The notes beneath the pieces are model-generated. The model ran no database searches, was not told the origin of the DNA, and saw nothing but the letters and a program-made list of their open reading frames with translations. Made by a program: the position numbers and the translations under genes. DNA of 19,923 nt from an uncultured Lachnospiraceae bacterium (GTDB lineage Bacteria; Bacillota; Clostridia; Lachnospirales; Lachnospiraceae): positions 1-19,923 of the forward strand of contig CAJUTU010000060.1 of NCBI GenBank assembly GCA_910589385.1, given 5' to 3'. Position 1 is the stretch's first letter; each line of letters begins with the position of its first letter. Positions 6,232 to 14,346 of this stretch are shown here, piece after piece.

Positions 6232-7470
6232 TTATTTCTGCAGGGGGATGCGGACGGCAAATTCCACTTTTGCCTCATGGCACAGCACTTCGATCCTGCC
6301 CCTGTGCGCCGTGACAACCGCCTTCGCTATGGCAAGCCCCAGTCCGTAATTCCCACTTTCACTGTTCCTTGCCTGGTCTGCACGGTAAAACCGTTCAAAG
6401 ATTTTTTCACGCTGCTCTTTGGGGATTTCTTCCCCGTCGTTTATGACAGAAAGGAAAGCGGCATTCTTCCCTTTCGCTAATACAATCCCCACCGTCCCTC
6501 CATGCCCGCAGTGGCGGATGGCATTATCCAGAAGGATGGAGATAAGCTGCCTTAACTGGGTGCTGTTCCCGCTGACCTGCACGCCATCCGCCACGCTGCT
6601 TTCCAGCGTTACCCCATTTTCAAAAGCCACGCTTTCAAAAGGCAGCGCTTCCCCGCTGACCAGACGGCCAAGGTCAATGCATTCCATCCGGGGGCTGACA
6701 TTCTCCGTCCGGGCAAGTTCAAGGAGCTGGGCCACCAGTACGCCCATCCTCTCGTTTTCATACTGGATATTTGACAGCCACTGGCTGCTGCCCGCTTCCC
6801 TTGCAAGCAGCTCGGCATTTGCACTGATAATGGAAACCGGCGTTTTCAGCTCATGGCCTGCATCTGAAATAAACTGCTTTTGCCTGCGGTAGCTTTCCTC
6901 CAGCGGCTTCACAATCTTTTTTGCAAGATATATGGCAAGGAAAAAAAGCAGCAGGATCGCACCACCGCCGAACACACATGTGTAACGGAACAAGGTAGCC
7001 ATGCTGCCCTGCATGACCGTATTGTCCATAAACGCCACCAGCGTATAGCCTCCCTTATCTGCCATGAGGAACATAAGGCTCCCCCTGCTGCCATGTTCTT
7101 TCCCTCCATCCGCAATTTCCCTGGCAATTTCCGCAAGCTCCTCATCATCATAAACAAACCGCCCATCATTATCCGCCGCAAGCATCTCCCCGTTTTTGGA
7201 GAGTGCCACGGAATAGAATGTGGACAGCCGGAACGCAGGGGTATCCTCCGGGGCGTGCCTTCCCATATCCGGCCTGCCGTCAGGATGCCCTCCTGCTCCC
7301 GGCTGTGCCTCCAGCGAATAAAGCTCCACATAGCGTTCCAGCATTTCCCTGTTGGTTTTTGACACTTCATGATAACTGGAAGCGTAAATGACTGCAAGTG
7401 TCCCCAAAAACAGCAGGATCAGCACGGACATGATCGCAGCCACAATTTTCCGTCTGGATTTTCTAAACAT
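6232..7470 (-). CDS. Membrane sensor histidine kinase (HisKA/HATPase)
   Basis: A 412-residue two-pass kinase. The first membrane helix is at about 9-30, an extracytoplasmic sensor at 31-162, and the second helix at about 163-184. The H box FISDAGHELKTPVSII has phospho-acceptor His206. The ATPase carries an N box (LLDNAIRHC, Asn316), a G1 box (NDGEEIP, 344-350), an F box (FERFYR, 358-363) and a G2 box (GNYGLGLAI, 373-381); all are intact. There is little room for a full HAMP domain between helix 2 and the H box. The sensor contains a Gly/Pro/Asp/His-rich stretch (GGHPDGRPDMGRHAPED, 60-76) that resembles the repeats of the neighbouring esterase. Its ATG overlaps the end of the response-regulator gene by 8 bases, so the two are translationally coupled. 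The stimulus is unknown; given the neighbour, a plant phenolic or cell-surface signal is a guess. Confidence 0.93.
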   Translation of the reverse strand: MFRKSRRKIVAAIMSVLILLFLGTLAVIYASSYHEVSKTNREMLERYVELYSLEAQPGAGGHPDGRPDMGRHAPEDTPAFRLSTFYSVALSKNGEMLAADNDGRFVYDDEELAEIAREIADGGKEHGSRGSLMFLMADKGGYTLVAFMDNTVMQGSMATLFRYTCVFGGGAILLLFFLAIYLAKKIVKPLEESYRRQKQFISDAGHELKTPVSIISANAELLAREAGSSQWLSNIQYENERMGVLVAQLLELARTENVSPRMECIDLGRLVSGEALPFESVAFENGVTLESSVADGVQVSGNSTQLRQLISILLDNAIRHCGHGGTVGIVLAKGKNAAFLSVINDGEEIPKEQREKIFERFYRADQARNSESGNYGLGLAIAKAVVTAHRGRIEVLCHEAKVEFAVRIPLQK

Positions 7471-8146
7471 TGTCGCACCTCAGTTCATACCCGATCCCGC
7501 GCACCGCCTTGATCTCCGTCTTTGCCCCCACAAAATGCAGCTTTTTGCGTGTGAACGACATATATACTTCCACATTGTTATACTCGGCTTCGTTTTCATA
7601 CCCCCATATTTTCAAGGCAAGCTGCTCACGGGTAAGGATCTGTCCCTGGTTGGCGATCAGGTATTCGAGGATGCGGTATTCCTTTTCGCCCAGACGGACA
7701 CTCTGATTATTCACCGTACAGGCCAGGGATAATGTACCTGTATCAAGGACGATATCCCCGAATGACAGCGTGCCGTCCGATGAATGGATGTTCCGCCTGC
7801 CAAGGGCACGGAGCCTTGCCAGCAGCTCCTTCATCATAAACGGCTTTGTCAGGTAATCGTCCGCACCATTGTCAAGCCCTGTGACTTTATCGTCAAGCTC
7901 ACTCTTTGCCGTGAGCATCAGGACAGGTGTGCGGATGCCTTTCTGACGTGCGTTTTTTACAATTTCAAACCCGTCCATTCCCGGCAGCATGACGTCAAGG
8001 ATGATGATATCATAAACATTGCTTTCCACGGCATCCATGCCGGACACACCGTCAGCACAATGCTCCACCTCATATTTCTCCATGCGCAGGATTTCAACCA
8101 GTGCCTGCGCCATTCTTTTTTCATCTTCCACAAGCAGTATTTTCAT
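7463..8146 (-). CDS. OmpR/PhoB-family response regulator
   Basis: A 227-residue regulator with an intact receiver (acidic pair Glu7-Asp8, phospho-acceptor Asp51 in ILDVMLPGMDGFE, Thr79 and Lys101) and a winged-helix DNA-binding domain from about 125 (LSFGDIVLDTGT, then EKEYRILEYLIANQGQILTR, EVYMSFTRKKL and VRGIGYELR). GGAGGTG lies 5 bases before the ATG. It is the first gene of a minus-strand pair with the kinase (8-base overlap). Its promoter carries the same 11-bp repeat as the esterase promoter, so it probably regulates itself and the esterase gene. Confidence 0.95.
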   Translation of the reverse strand: MKILLVEDEKRMAQALVEILRMEKYEVEHCADGVSGMDAVESNVYDIIILDVMLPGMDGFEIVKNARQKGIRTPVLMLTAKSELDDKVTGLDNGADDYLTKPFMMKELLARLRALGRRNIHSSDGTLSFGDIVLDTGTLSLACTVNNQSVRLGEKEYRILEYLIANQGQILTREQLALKIWGYENEAEYNNVEVYMSFTRKKLHFVGAKTEIKAVRGIGYELRCDNV

Positions 8147-8164
8147 ATGGACACCTCCATCTTT

Positions 8165-8196
8165 ATTGTAGCATAAAAGATTGAGGAAAGATTGAA
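8165..8196 (-). promoter_or_regulatory. Response-regulator promoter with AAAGATTGA direct repeat
   Basis: AAAGATTGA is repeated perfectly at 8176-8184 and 8187-8195, an 11-base period. A -10 (TACAAT on the minus strand, 8170-8165) lies five bases downstream, and no clear -35 is present. The layout matches the esterase promoter at 6190-6222 almost base for base and is the probable site for autoregulation. Confidence 0.72.
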
Positions 8197-8222
8197 TTTA
8201 CTTTTACTATTTTTTATGCTGT

Positions 8223-8254
8223 TAAAATAAGACGGCTTGGGAAACCAAACCGCC
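8223..8254 (-). terminator. Terminator closing the transporter / DtxR operon
   Basis: GACGGCTTGG at 8231-8240 and CCAAACCGCC at 8245-8254 form a 10-bp stem (two G-U pairs in the minus-strand RNA) with a 4-base loop. On the minus strand it is followed by TTATTTTAAC. It lies ten bases after the winged-helix gene and just before the response-regulator promoter, so the two-component genes start a separate transcription unit. Confidence 0.8.
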
Positions 8255-8263
8255 ATATAGCCT

Positions 8264-8632
8264 TTATTCAGAATTGACCTCGAAGCAATACCCGACCTCC
8301 CTCACGCACCGGATGGTAAAAGGTGCATCCGGCTCCGCCTCGTACAGCTTTTCCCTCAGATGGCGGATATGGCATCCGATGGCATTGCTCTCATCCCCAT
8401 AGGCATCCTCTCCCCAGACCTTCCGGTATATCTGGTCATATGTAAGCACCTGCCCCCTGTTTGTCGCAAGCAGGCACAAAAGGTCATACTCCTTTGTGGT
8501 GAGGTTGATCTCCCGGCGGTCACGGTAAATCTTTCTCCGCCCAGGATAAATCTCCAGCCCCGGAAGCGACAGCATCGGCTCATCCCTCACCCGCAGGCAT
8601 TCGATATCAGGATGGGATTCCACTATCTCCAT
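8264..8632 (-). CDS. Orphan winged-helix (Trans_reg_C) regulator with shortened receiver
   Basis: From the only ATG in frame the product is 122 residues and is essentially an OmpR-type winged-helix domain (LTTKEYDLLCLLATNRGQVL, DQIYRKVWGEDAYGDESNA, HIRHLREKLYEAEPDAPF, VREVGYCFE). No ribosome site stands before 8632. The frame continues upstream to a TGA near 8718, with sensible residues (IVRIVVFEIHDSDSDIFDKI) that look like the first strand of a receiver. The GGGGAGG at 8706-8700 sits 7 bases before an ATC codon at 8692, not before a normal start in this frame. The true product is therefore probably about 142 residues, starting near 8692 by a rare ATC start or after a one-base loss. It follows the DtxR-like gene in the same operon and is the last gene before the terminator. 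It lacks a phospho-acceptor receiver, so its activity is probably set by level or a partner. Confidence 0.8.
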   Translation of the reverse strand: MEIVESHPDIECLRVRDEPMLSLPGLEIYPGRRKIYRDRREINLTTKEYDLLCLLATNRGQVLTYDQIYRKVWGEDAYGDESNAIGCHIRHLREKLYEAEPDAPFTIRCVREVGYCFEVNSE

Positions 8633-8705
8633 GATTTTATCGAAGATATCGGAATCGCTGTCATGTATTTCAAATACTACTATGCGAACGATGCCATCAC
8701 CTCCC

Positions 8706-9074
8706 CTACTTTGGCTTCATAAAATATCTTTGCAGCTTTCGGAAGCTCTCATCACTGATAGCGTGTTCAATCCTGCAGGCATCTTCTTCTGCGGTTACTT
8801 CATTGACACCTGCCGCAATGAGCTGCTCCGTAAAAAATTGATGGCGTTCATAGATCTTCTCGGCGATTTCCCGCCCTTCTTCCGTCAAGTGCAGGAATCC
8901 GTCTTTATCCATTGTAAGGAAACCTCCATTCCGCAATACACCTACCGCATGGCTGATGCTTGGCTTGCTGAAGCCCATGTGCCGGGCGAGGTCTACGGAA
9001 CGTACCATACCTATTTTCTTTTGTAAAACAAGGATTGCTTCCAGATAATCCTCGCCCGACGCATGAATCTTCAT
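8706..9074 (-). CDS. DtxR/MntR-family metal-dependent repressor
   Basis: A 122-residue metalloregulator: winged helix at about 1-65 (SVDLARHMGFSKPSISHAVG as recognition region) and a helical dimerisation and metal domain. Ligand positions by comparison with MntR are Asp9, Glu12, His78, then DACRIEH with Cys100, Glu103 and His104. MntR has Glu at the place of Cys100, whereas DtxR/IdeR proteins have Cys in an EACRWEH-type motif; this one therefore looks like the iron-type site on an MntR-length protein with no SH3 domain. AGGAGG overlaps the stop of the upstream ABC gene, with the ATG 5 bases later, so the two are coupled. Its likely targets are the three GTTAG-N6-YTAAC palindromes in this locus. 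Metal choice (Fe or Mn) is inferred from one residue. Confidence 0.92.
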   Translation of the reverse strand: MKIHASGEDYLEAILVLQKKIGMVRSVDLARHMGFSKPSISHAVGVLRNGGFLTMDKDGFLHLTEEGREIAEKIYERHQFFTEQLIAAGVNEVTAEEDACRIEHAISDESFRKLQRYFMKPK

Positions 9075-9083
9075 ATTTTCCTC

Positions 9084-10838
9084 CTACACATTTACATTGA
9101 GCTTCCAGTTAGCTGATTTTGTCTGTAAATCAACCAGCTTCCGGTACAGCCCCTTCTTCTCCATAAGTTCAGAATGAGTCCCGCTTTCCGCAACAGTCCC
9201 CTCCGCAAGCACCACGATCCGGTCAGCCGCTTCAATGGTTCTCATCCTATGGGCAATCACCAGAACCGTTTTTCCCTTAATGAGTTTGGAAATCGCATTC
9301 TGGATTTCCGTCTCATTATCCACATCAAGAGAAGCGGTTGCCTCGTCCAGCAAAATAACCGGGGCGTCCTTTAAGAGGGCGCGGGCAATCGAAAGCCGCT
9401 GGCATTCACCCCCGGAAAGGGTAGAGCCATTCTCACCGATAACCGTCTGATAGCCCTGGGGGAGCCGCTCAATAAACTCATGACACATGGCCGCTTTAGC
9501 GGCAGCTATGACATCCTCATCCGTTGCATTTTTACGCCCCACACGGATATTCTCCATAACCGTATTGTTAAACAGCACCACATCCTGAAAGACAATAGAA
9601 AAATTTTTCATCAGCATGGTAGAATCCAATGGCGCAATATCCTTTCCACCTAGCAATATCTTCCCGCTTTCTAACGGATAAAATTTAGCGGCCAACTTTG
9701 CAACCGTACTTTTACCGCCGCCCGACGGCCCGACTAACGCCGTAACCTGCCCCTGCTTCGCCGTAAAAGAAACGTCCCGCAATACAGACTTGTCTTTCTC
9801 ATAAGAGAATTTCACATGGTCAAACGTAATATCAAAACCATCCGTCTGAATATTTTTCTCCCCGGCTTCCTCCGGGTATTCCTCAATTTCTTTCAAGCGT
9901 TTCACCTGCAGGCCGACACTGAACATTTCTGCCATATTTGACATAGCGCCGGAAAGCGGGTCATACAGCCTGGAGGCTGCAATCAAAAACAAAATATACG
10001 TAAACAAATCCGTCCGGCCTCCCATAACCAGCCCATTCCCAACCACAATGACAGTCGCCAGGCCAAGCCGAAGAAACATCTGCCCGGTTGTCAGCAGACT
10101 CGCCGTTGTCAATTCAGAAGATACCTGCGCCTTTTCCGCAGCATCCATTTTCGCATCCAGTTTTTTCAGATATTCTTCTTCCTGATTACAGGCTTTAATA
10201 TCCTGCACCGTTTCCAGGCACTCCTGAATCCCATCCGCCAGTTCCAGCCTCGCTCCCATGTGCTTCTTTCCAAGTTTCTCCTGCCATCTGCGGGAAAGAA
10301 GCACGATTGCAAAAGAAATCGGAGCAACCCACAAAAGAGCAAGCCCCATCTGCCAGTTAAAAACCAGCAGGCCGACACACACGACAGAGGTTGAGATCAC
10401 GGCACCCCAAAACTGCGGCACAGTATGGGAAAACGCATGTTCAAAACTGGCACAGTCCCCCATGATTGTACTCGTCAAGTCTGAAAGATCGCGCTGGTGA
10501 AAAAAGGCAAGGGGCAAAGTCCGCAGCTTCTCCGCAAGGCGAATTCTCCGTCTCGCGCTCTCCGCATACGTCCCCATATACGCTGCCGTATATTGGAGAT
10601 AATGCAGGATAAACACCACCGCCAGAATAATAATTCCAATTCCGGTATAGAACCATGTGCTAAATCCCTGTGCCACCGTCCCTAACAGCGGAGCCAATAA
10701 CTGGTTCAGAACAACCGCCAGCAGAATTACGGGGAACATCAGGCTGACATTTGCAAGAACAGAATACACAATCCCCTTAAACAAATCCTTTGCGCCCTGA
10801 TCGCTAAGAGCATATTTTTTTTTCAACGCTTCAATCAT
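9084..10838 (-). CDS. ABC transporter half (membrane + ATPase), YbtQ/IrtB-like partner B
   Basis: 584 residues: six-helix type-IV membrane domain (about 20-320) fused to an ATPase domain. Walker A is GPSGGGKST at 370-378, the Q-loop Gln is 418, the signature LSGGE is at 474-478, Walker B VILLDEA at 494-500 followed by a normal TASLD D-loop, and the switch His is 530. The chosen start is the ATG at 10838, which overlaps the stop of the upstream half-transporter (ATGATTGA, 8 bases) and has a GGGGG ribosome site; a longer upstream frame lacks support. It forms a heterodimer with the upstream gene product. The fold is that of exporters, but pairs like this next to metalloregulators include the siderophore importers YbtPQ and IrtAB, so uptake is favoured by context. 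Confidence 0.93.
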   Translation of the reverse strand: MIEALKKKYALSDQGAKDLFKGIVYSVLANVSLMFPVILLAVVLNQLLAPLLGTVAQGFSTWFYTGIGIIILAVVFILHYLQYTAAYMGTYAESARRRIRLAEKLRTLPLAFFHQRDLSDLTSTIMGDCASFEHAFSHTVPQFWGAVISTSVVCVGLLVFNWQMGLALLWVAPISFAIVLLSRRWQEKLGKKHMGARLELADGIQECLETVQDIKACNQEEEYLKKLDAKMDAAEKAQVSSELTTASLLTTGQMFLRLGLATVIVVGNGLVMGGRTDLFTYILFLIAASRLYDPLSGAMSNMAEMFSVGLQVKRLKEIEEYPEEAGEKNIQTDGFDITFDHVKFSYEKDKSVLRDVSFTAKQGQVTALVGPSGGGKSTVAKLAAKFYPLESGKILLGGKDIAPLDSTMLMKNFSIVFQDVVLFNNTVMENIRVGRKNATDEDVIAAAKAAMCHEFIERLPQGYQTVIGENGSTLSGGECQRLSIARALLKDAPVILLDEATASLDVDNETEIQNAISKLIKGKTVLVIAHRMRTIEAADRIVVLAEGTVAESGTHSELMEKKGLYRKLVDLQTKSANWKLNVNV

Positions 10839-12684
10839 GGTTTGAATCCCCCTTTCCTCTGTTCGGCCGCATGGCCATAATGGTATCCTCCTGAGGGTTT
10901 CCAACCTTCCAGGAAATCAAAGTCTGATAATCTTTCCACATGGCCGCATAAACACCGTTTCCAGCCAACAATTCCCCATGTGTTCCGCGCTCTATGATCC
11001 TCCCGTCCTTGAACACTAAAATCAGATCGGCATCTTGTACGGTAGAAAGCCTATGGGCAATCATCAGGACAGATTTTCCCTTCGTCAGTTCCTCAAAAGC
11101 AAGCTGAATCTGATGCTCATTTTCTGCGTCAGCAAATGCAGTAGCTTCATCAAGCACGATAATAGGAGCGTCTTTCAGGATAGCCCTTGCCAAAGCAACA
11201 CGCTGATTCTCGCCGCCGGAAAGATAAGTGCCGCCACTGCCTACAACAGTATCAAGCCCATCAGGGAGCCGGTCTATGATTTCCCCGCACTGCGCCATCT
11301 TGGCAGCCCTCAATACCTCCTCACGGGAAGCGGAAGGTCTGGCAGCCCGGATATTCTCTAAAAGGGTATCTTTGAAAAGGCGCGTATTTTGGAACACGAA
11401 AGCAACCCGTTCCATCAGGTCGTGCTTTGCAATATTACGGACATCCACGCCGCCGACAGAAACGCTCCCTTCCTGAACATCGTAAAAACGAGGAATCAGA
11501 CTGGCCGCCGTACTTTTGCCGCTACCGGAAGCGCCAACCAGAGCAACTGTTTTTCCTGCAGGCACTTCAAAACTCACCCGATCCAGCGCTTTTTCTGCGG
11601 CTCCCGGATAGGAAAATGATACATCCCTGAACACAACACTTGCGTCTTTTGGTATCTGCAAAGAATCCGACTCCGGGAGCGGCTCTTCCTGCAAGATAGC
11701 TTCTACACGGCTGACCGCACTTTTAGCGGCCATGAGCTGCTCACTGGCAAACATGATCCGGTTCATCATCGTAGCACAGACCGGCGTAAACAAGCTGTAA
11801 AAAAGGAAATCAAGCGTCACGTCCGTATAAGCCGCCTGGCCGCTTACCGCCGATAAAATCAGCATGGCAGCCGGAATCAAAAGGACAAAAGTTCCATTCA
11901 GCGTCACGGTAAACCCGGTCAGCGGAATCCGGCACTTTAACGCATAGCCAGAAGCAAATTTCTGATATTCCTCAATAGCCGCATGAAAGTTTTTGAAAGA
12001 ATAAATAGTCTGCTGAAATACCTTTACGACCGGAATGCCTCGGATATATTCAACAGCCTCCTTGTTCATTCCTTCCAGCGCGGTCATATACTTAGACATA
12101 AACTGAGCATTGTCACCGCCCATCATCTGCTTTAAGAAAAACACACTGACCGCCATAGGAATCAGACAACAGATCCCAAGCCTCCAGTCAAACAGAAAAA
12201 TCAATACAAGAACAGTCACCGGCATGACAACAGCTCCGGTAAGGTCGGGCAACTGGTGAGCTAGAAACCCCTCTGTAAGCCCGGCGTTATCATCAATAAT
12301 CTTCCGTAGCCGCCCGCTGGCATTTCGGTCAAAATAGCCCAACGGCAGGGTCACAATATGATGAACCGCCTCTTTTCTCATGTTTGTAGCGGTACGAAAG
12401 GCCGCAAGGTGAGAACAATTCAGCGCAAAGAAGTAGAGCAAAATGCTCAATGCTGAAAATAACACCGCCAGCCATGCGTACCGGCTGCTGGAAACCGCAA
12501 ACGTAACATCCCCCTGTCCGAGTACATGAATGAAATCCCGGATCACAAGCCAGATGCAGACAAACGGCAACATGGATAAAATGGTACTGATCCCAGAGAG
12601 TACGCAGCCCAGAATAGTCAGGCCGTGATATTTCCCGGCATACTGGAACATTCTGGACAACTCCCTATTATTTTGCTTATCCAT
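10831..12684 (-). CDS. ABC transporter half (membrane + ATPase), YbtP/IrtA-like partner A
   Basis: 617 residues with six predicted membrane helices (about 20-320) and an ATPase domain: Walker A GASGSGKST at 384-392, signature LSGGE at 488-492, Walker B IIVLDEA at 508-514, switch His544. The D-loop reads TAFAD in place of the usual TSALD/TASLD, a difference shared with the equivalent gene of the second pair and typical of asymmetric heterodimers. AAAGGAG precedes the ATG. It is first in the ABC-ABC-DtxR-winged-helix operon, with its own promoter region at 12773-12859 carrying both a DtxR-like palindrome and an AraC-type element. The substrate is not visible; a siderophore, haem or a related metal chelate is most likely from the company it keeps. 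Confidence 0.93.
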   Translation of the reverse strand: MDKQNNRELSRMFQYAGKYHGLTILGCVLSGISTILSMLPFVCIWLVIRDFIHVLGQGDVTFAVSSSRYAWLAVLFSALSILLYFFALNCSHLAAFRTATNMRKEAVHHIVTLPLGYFDRNASGRLRKIIDDNAGLTEGFLAHQLPDLTGAVVMPVTVLVLIFLFDWRLGICCLIPMAVSVFFLKQMMGGDNAQFMSKYMTALEGMNKEAVEYIRGIPVVKVFQQTIYSFKNFHAAIEEYQKFASGYALKCRIPLTGFTVTLNGTFVLLIPAAMLILSAVSGQAAYTDVTLDFLFYSLFTPVCATMMNRIMFASEQLMAAKSAVSRVEAILQEEPLPESDSLQIPKDASVVFRDVSFSYPGAAEKALDRVSFEVPAGKTVALVGASGSGKSTAASLIPRFYDVQEGSVSVGGVDVRNIAKHDLMERVAFVFQNTRLFKDTLLENIRAARPSASREEVLRAAKMAQCGEIIDRLPDGLDTVVGSGGTYLSGGENQRVALARAILKDAPIIVLDEATAFADAENEHQIQLAFEELTKGKSVLMIAHRLSTVQDADLILVFKDGRIIERGTHGELLAGNGVYAAMWKDYQTLISWKVGNPQEDTIMAMRPNRGKGDSNHD

Positions 12685-12772
12685 AAGTCAAGCTCCTTTC
12701 TTTTTTCTGGCATACTTCATATGCCTACACGATATACCCGCCTGGCTCATTGCCCGCGCAAAAAGCAGGTAA

Positions 12773-12788
12773 GTTAGTATCGTTTAAC
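12773..12788. promoter_or_regulatory. Palindromic operator (GTTAG-N6-TTAAC) at the ABC promoter
   Basis: GTTAG at 12773-12777, six bases, then TTAAC at 12784-12788. It is embedded in a larger imperfect inverted repeat (CAGGTAAGTTA at 12766-12776 against TAACTCACCTG at 12785-12795, one mismatch). It starts nine bases downstream of a minus-strand -10 (TATTAT, 12803-12798), so it covers the transcription start, the position expected for repression. It matches two other palindromes at 15664 and 16845. Confidence 0.65.
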
Positions 12789-12797
12789 TCACCTGAT

Positions 12798-12859
12798 ATA
12801 ATAGAATACCTTCTTGTTTTCTGCCACTCCAAACAGCGCATATCTATCCAATCAGACAC
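12798..12859 (-). promoter_or_regulatory. ABC operon promoter with AraC-type two-part element
   Basis: On the minus strand: GTGTC (12859-12855), TGGATAG (12850-12844), TTTGGAGTGGC (12833-12823), then 19 bases to the -10 TATTAT (12803-12798). The three blocks and the 19-base gap are all repeated in the S-component promoter at 15737-15799. There is no recognisable -35; the TTTGGAGTGGC block overlaps the -35 position, as for an AraC-family activator touching polymerase. With the palindrome at 12773 this explains the 180-base gap between the ABC and ECF ATPase genes. Confidence 0.68.
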
Positions 12860-12864
12860 CCAAA

Positions 12865-14346
12865 TTATTGTGCCATTAGGCAAGAATATAATTTATCCAA
12901 ATTCCCCTGTAAAGAGAAATCCTCCACATGGCTTTTATCTGAAAAATACAAAGCCCGATTGCACGTCATTGCCGCAAATTCAAAGTCATGGGTAATGATC
13001 AGAATAGTTTTCCCTTTTTCAGCAAGCGATTTCAAATGGTCGGAAATCCTCCGCATATTCTGAAAGTCCAATCCGCTGGTCGGCTCGTCCAGAATCAAAA
13101 CCGGCGTATCTATCCAATCCGATACCGCCAGTGTCAAGCGCTGCTTCTGCCCTCCGGAAAGAGTGGCCGGATGGAAGTCGCACCATTCATAGAGGCCATA
13201 GAGCCTTAGCAGCTCCTCAATCTGCCCGTCCTCCGCATTCTTTCTGTTCAGCTTCAATTCCTCTGCCACACTGTCGCCAAAAAGCTGACTGTCTGTATTC
13301 TGCGTGACAAAATAGGCAAAATTCCTTCTTCTTTTCCAGGAGACCTCCCTGCCGCAATATAACACCTTCCCGGATTTTTCCTTTTTGATTCCGCACAAAA
13401 TATTTGCCAGCGTTGTTTTTCCTACCCCATTGTGGCCGATAACTGCGATCAGATCCCCTGAATATGCCTTGAATGACAGGTTTTCAAAAACAGGCTTTCT
13501 GCGATAGGCAAAAGAGAGGGCGCAGACAGACAAAATTTCTGACTGTTCCGCTTTCTCAGGAATTGCCGTCTCAATCTTATGCAAATCCGCAATGCGTATC
13601 CCGATTGTCTTTCGCTCCTGCTCTGGTAATTGCAGCAGTTCCTCTGACGACCACTCCTTTTCCAGCCGCCCATTTTCCATATAGAGAAAACGGTCTGCCA
13701 GATCAGTGAGATAGTATAAACGGTGTTCAGCCACCAAAACCGTATGCCCTTCTTCTTTCAGCTTCCCCATCAGCCCTTTCAATGCTTCTACCGAAAACAT
13801 ATCGAGATTGGCGGATGGCTCGTCAAAGACATAAATCTTAGGATTCACCGCACTCACAGAAGCTACTGCGATTTTCTGTTTTTCTCCGCTGGACATAGGG
13901 TAAATCTCTTTTCCCAACAGCATTTCGCCGTTGATCCCCCTGACTGCTTCCGCAACTCTGGTTTCCAACTCTTCAAAAGGCACACCGTAATTTTCGCAGC
14001 CAAAAGCAACTTCATCCTCTGTAATGCTGGCAAAAAACTGGCTGCGCGGGTCTTGAAAAATCGAACCGACAAGTTTTCCGATCTCATAGACTGGATAATC
14101 AGAAATAGGACATCCCAGCAAAGATGTCTTGCCGGTCAATGTTCCCTCATAAAACTTTTCCGCCAGTCCATTGATGATACGGGTGATTGTTGTCTTGCCG
14201 CAACCGCTGCCCCCTGTCAAAACAACAAATTCACCGGATTTAATGTCCAGATTGATGTCCTTTACGCTGGAGCCTTTTGCGCCCGGATACTGAAAAGAAA
14301 CATTTTCAAAAGAGACCACGGTCTGCCGCTTCTCATACCCGCTCAT
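12865..14346 (-). CDS. ECF transporter double ATPase (EcfA-EcfA' fusion)
   Basis: 493 residues containing two complete ABC ATPase domains that energise an energy-coupling-factor importer. First domain: Walker A GGSGCGKTT at 45-53, signature MSSGEKQK at 151-158, Walker B IYVFDEP at 171-177, switch His208. Second domain: Walker A GHNGVGKTT at 304-312, signature LSGGQ at 397-401, Walker B VLILDEP at 416-422, switch His453. The signature of the first domain is the variant SSGEK, so the two sites may not be equal. The start at 14346 overlaps the stop of ecfT by ATGA; the frame upstream of it is inside ecfT and is not used. It forms the ABC part of an S-T-A operon. Confidence 0.93.
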   Translation of the reverse strand: MSGYEKRQTVVSFENVSFQYPGAKGSSVKDINLDIKSGEFVVLTGGSGCGKTTITRIINGLAEKFYEGTLTGKTSLLGCPISDYPVYEIGKLVGSIFQDPRSQFFASITEDEVAFGCENYGVPFEELETRVAEAVRGINGEMLLGKEIYPMSSGEKQKIAVASVSAVNPKIYVFDEPSANLDMFSVEALKGLMGKLKEEGHTVLVAEHRLYYLTDLADRFLYMENGRLEKEWSSEELLQLPEQERKTIGIRIADLHKIETAIPEKAEQSEILSVCALSFAYRRKPVFENLSFKAYSGDLIAVIGHNGVGKTTLANILCGIKKEKSGKVLYCGREVSWKRRRNFAYFVTQNTDSQLFGDSVAEELKLNRKNAEDGQIEELLRLYGLYEWCDFHPATLSGGQKQRLTLAVSDWIDTPVLILDEPTSGLDFQNMRRISDHLKSLAEKGKTILIITHDFEFAAMTCNRALYFSDKSHVEDFSLQGNLDKLYSCLMAQ

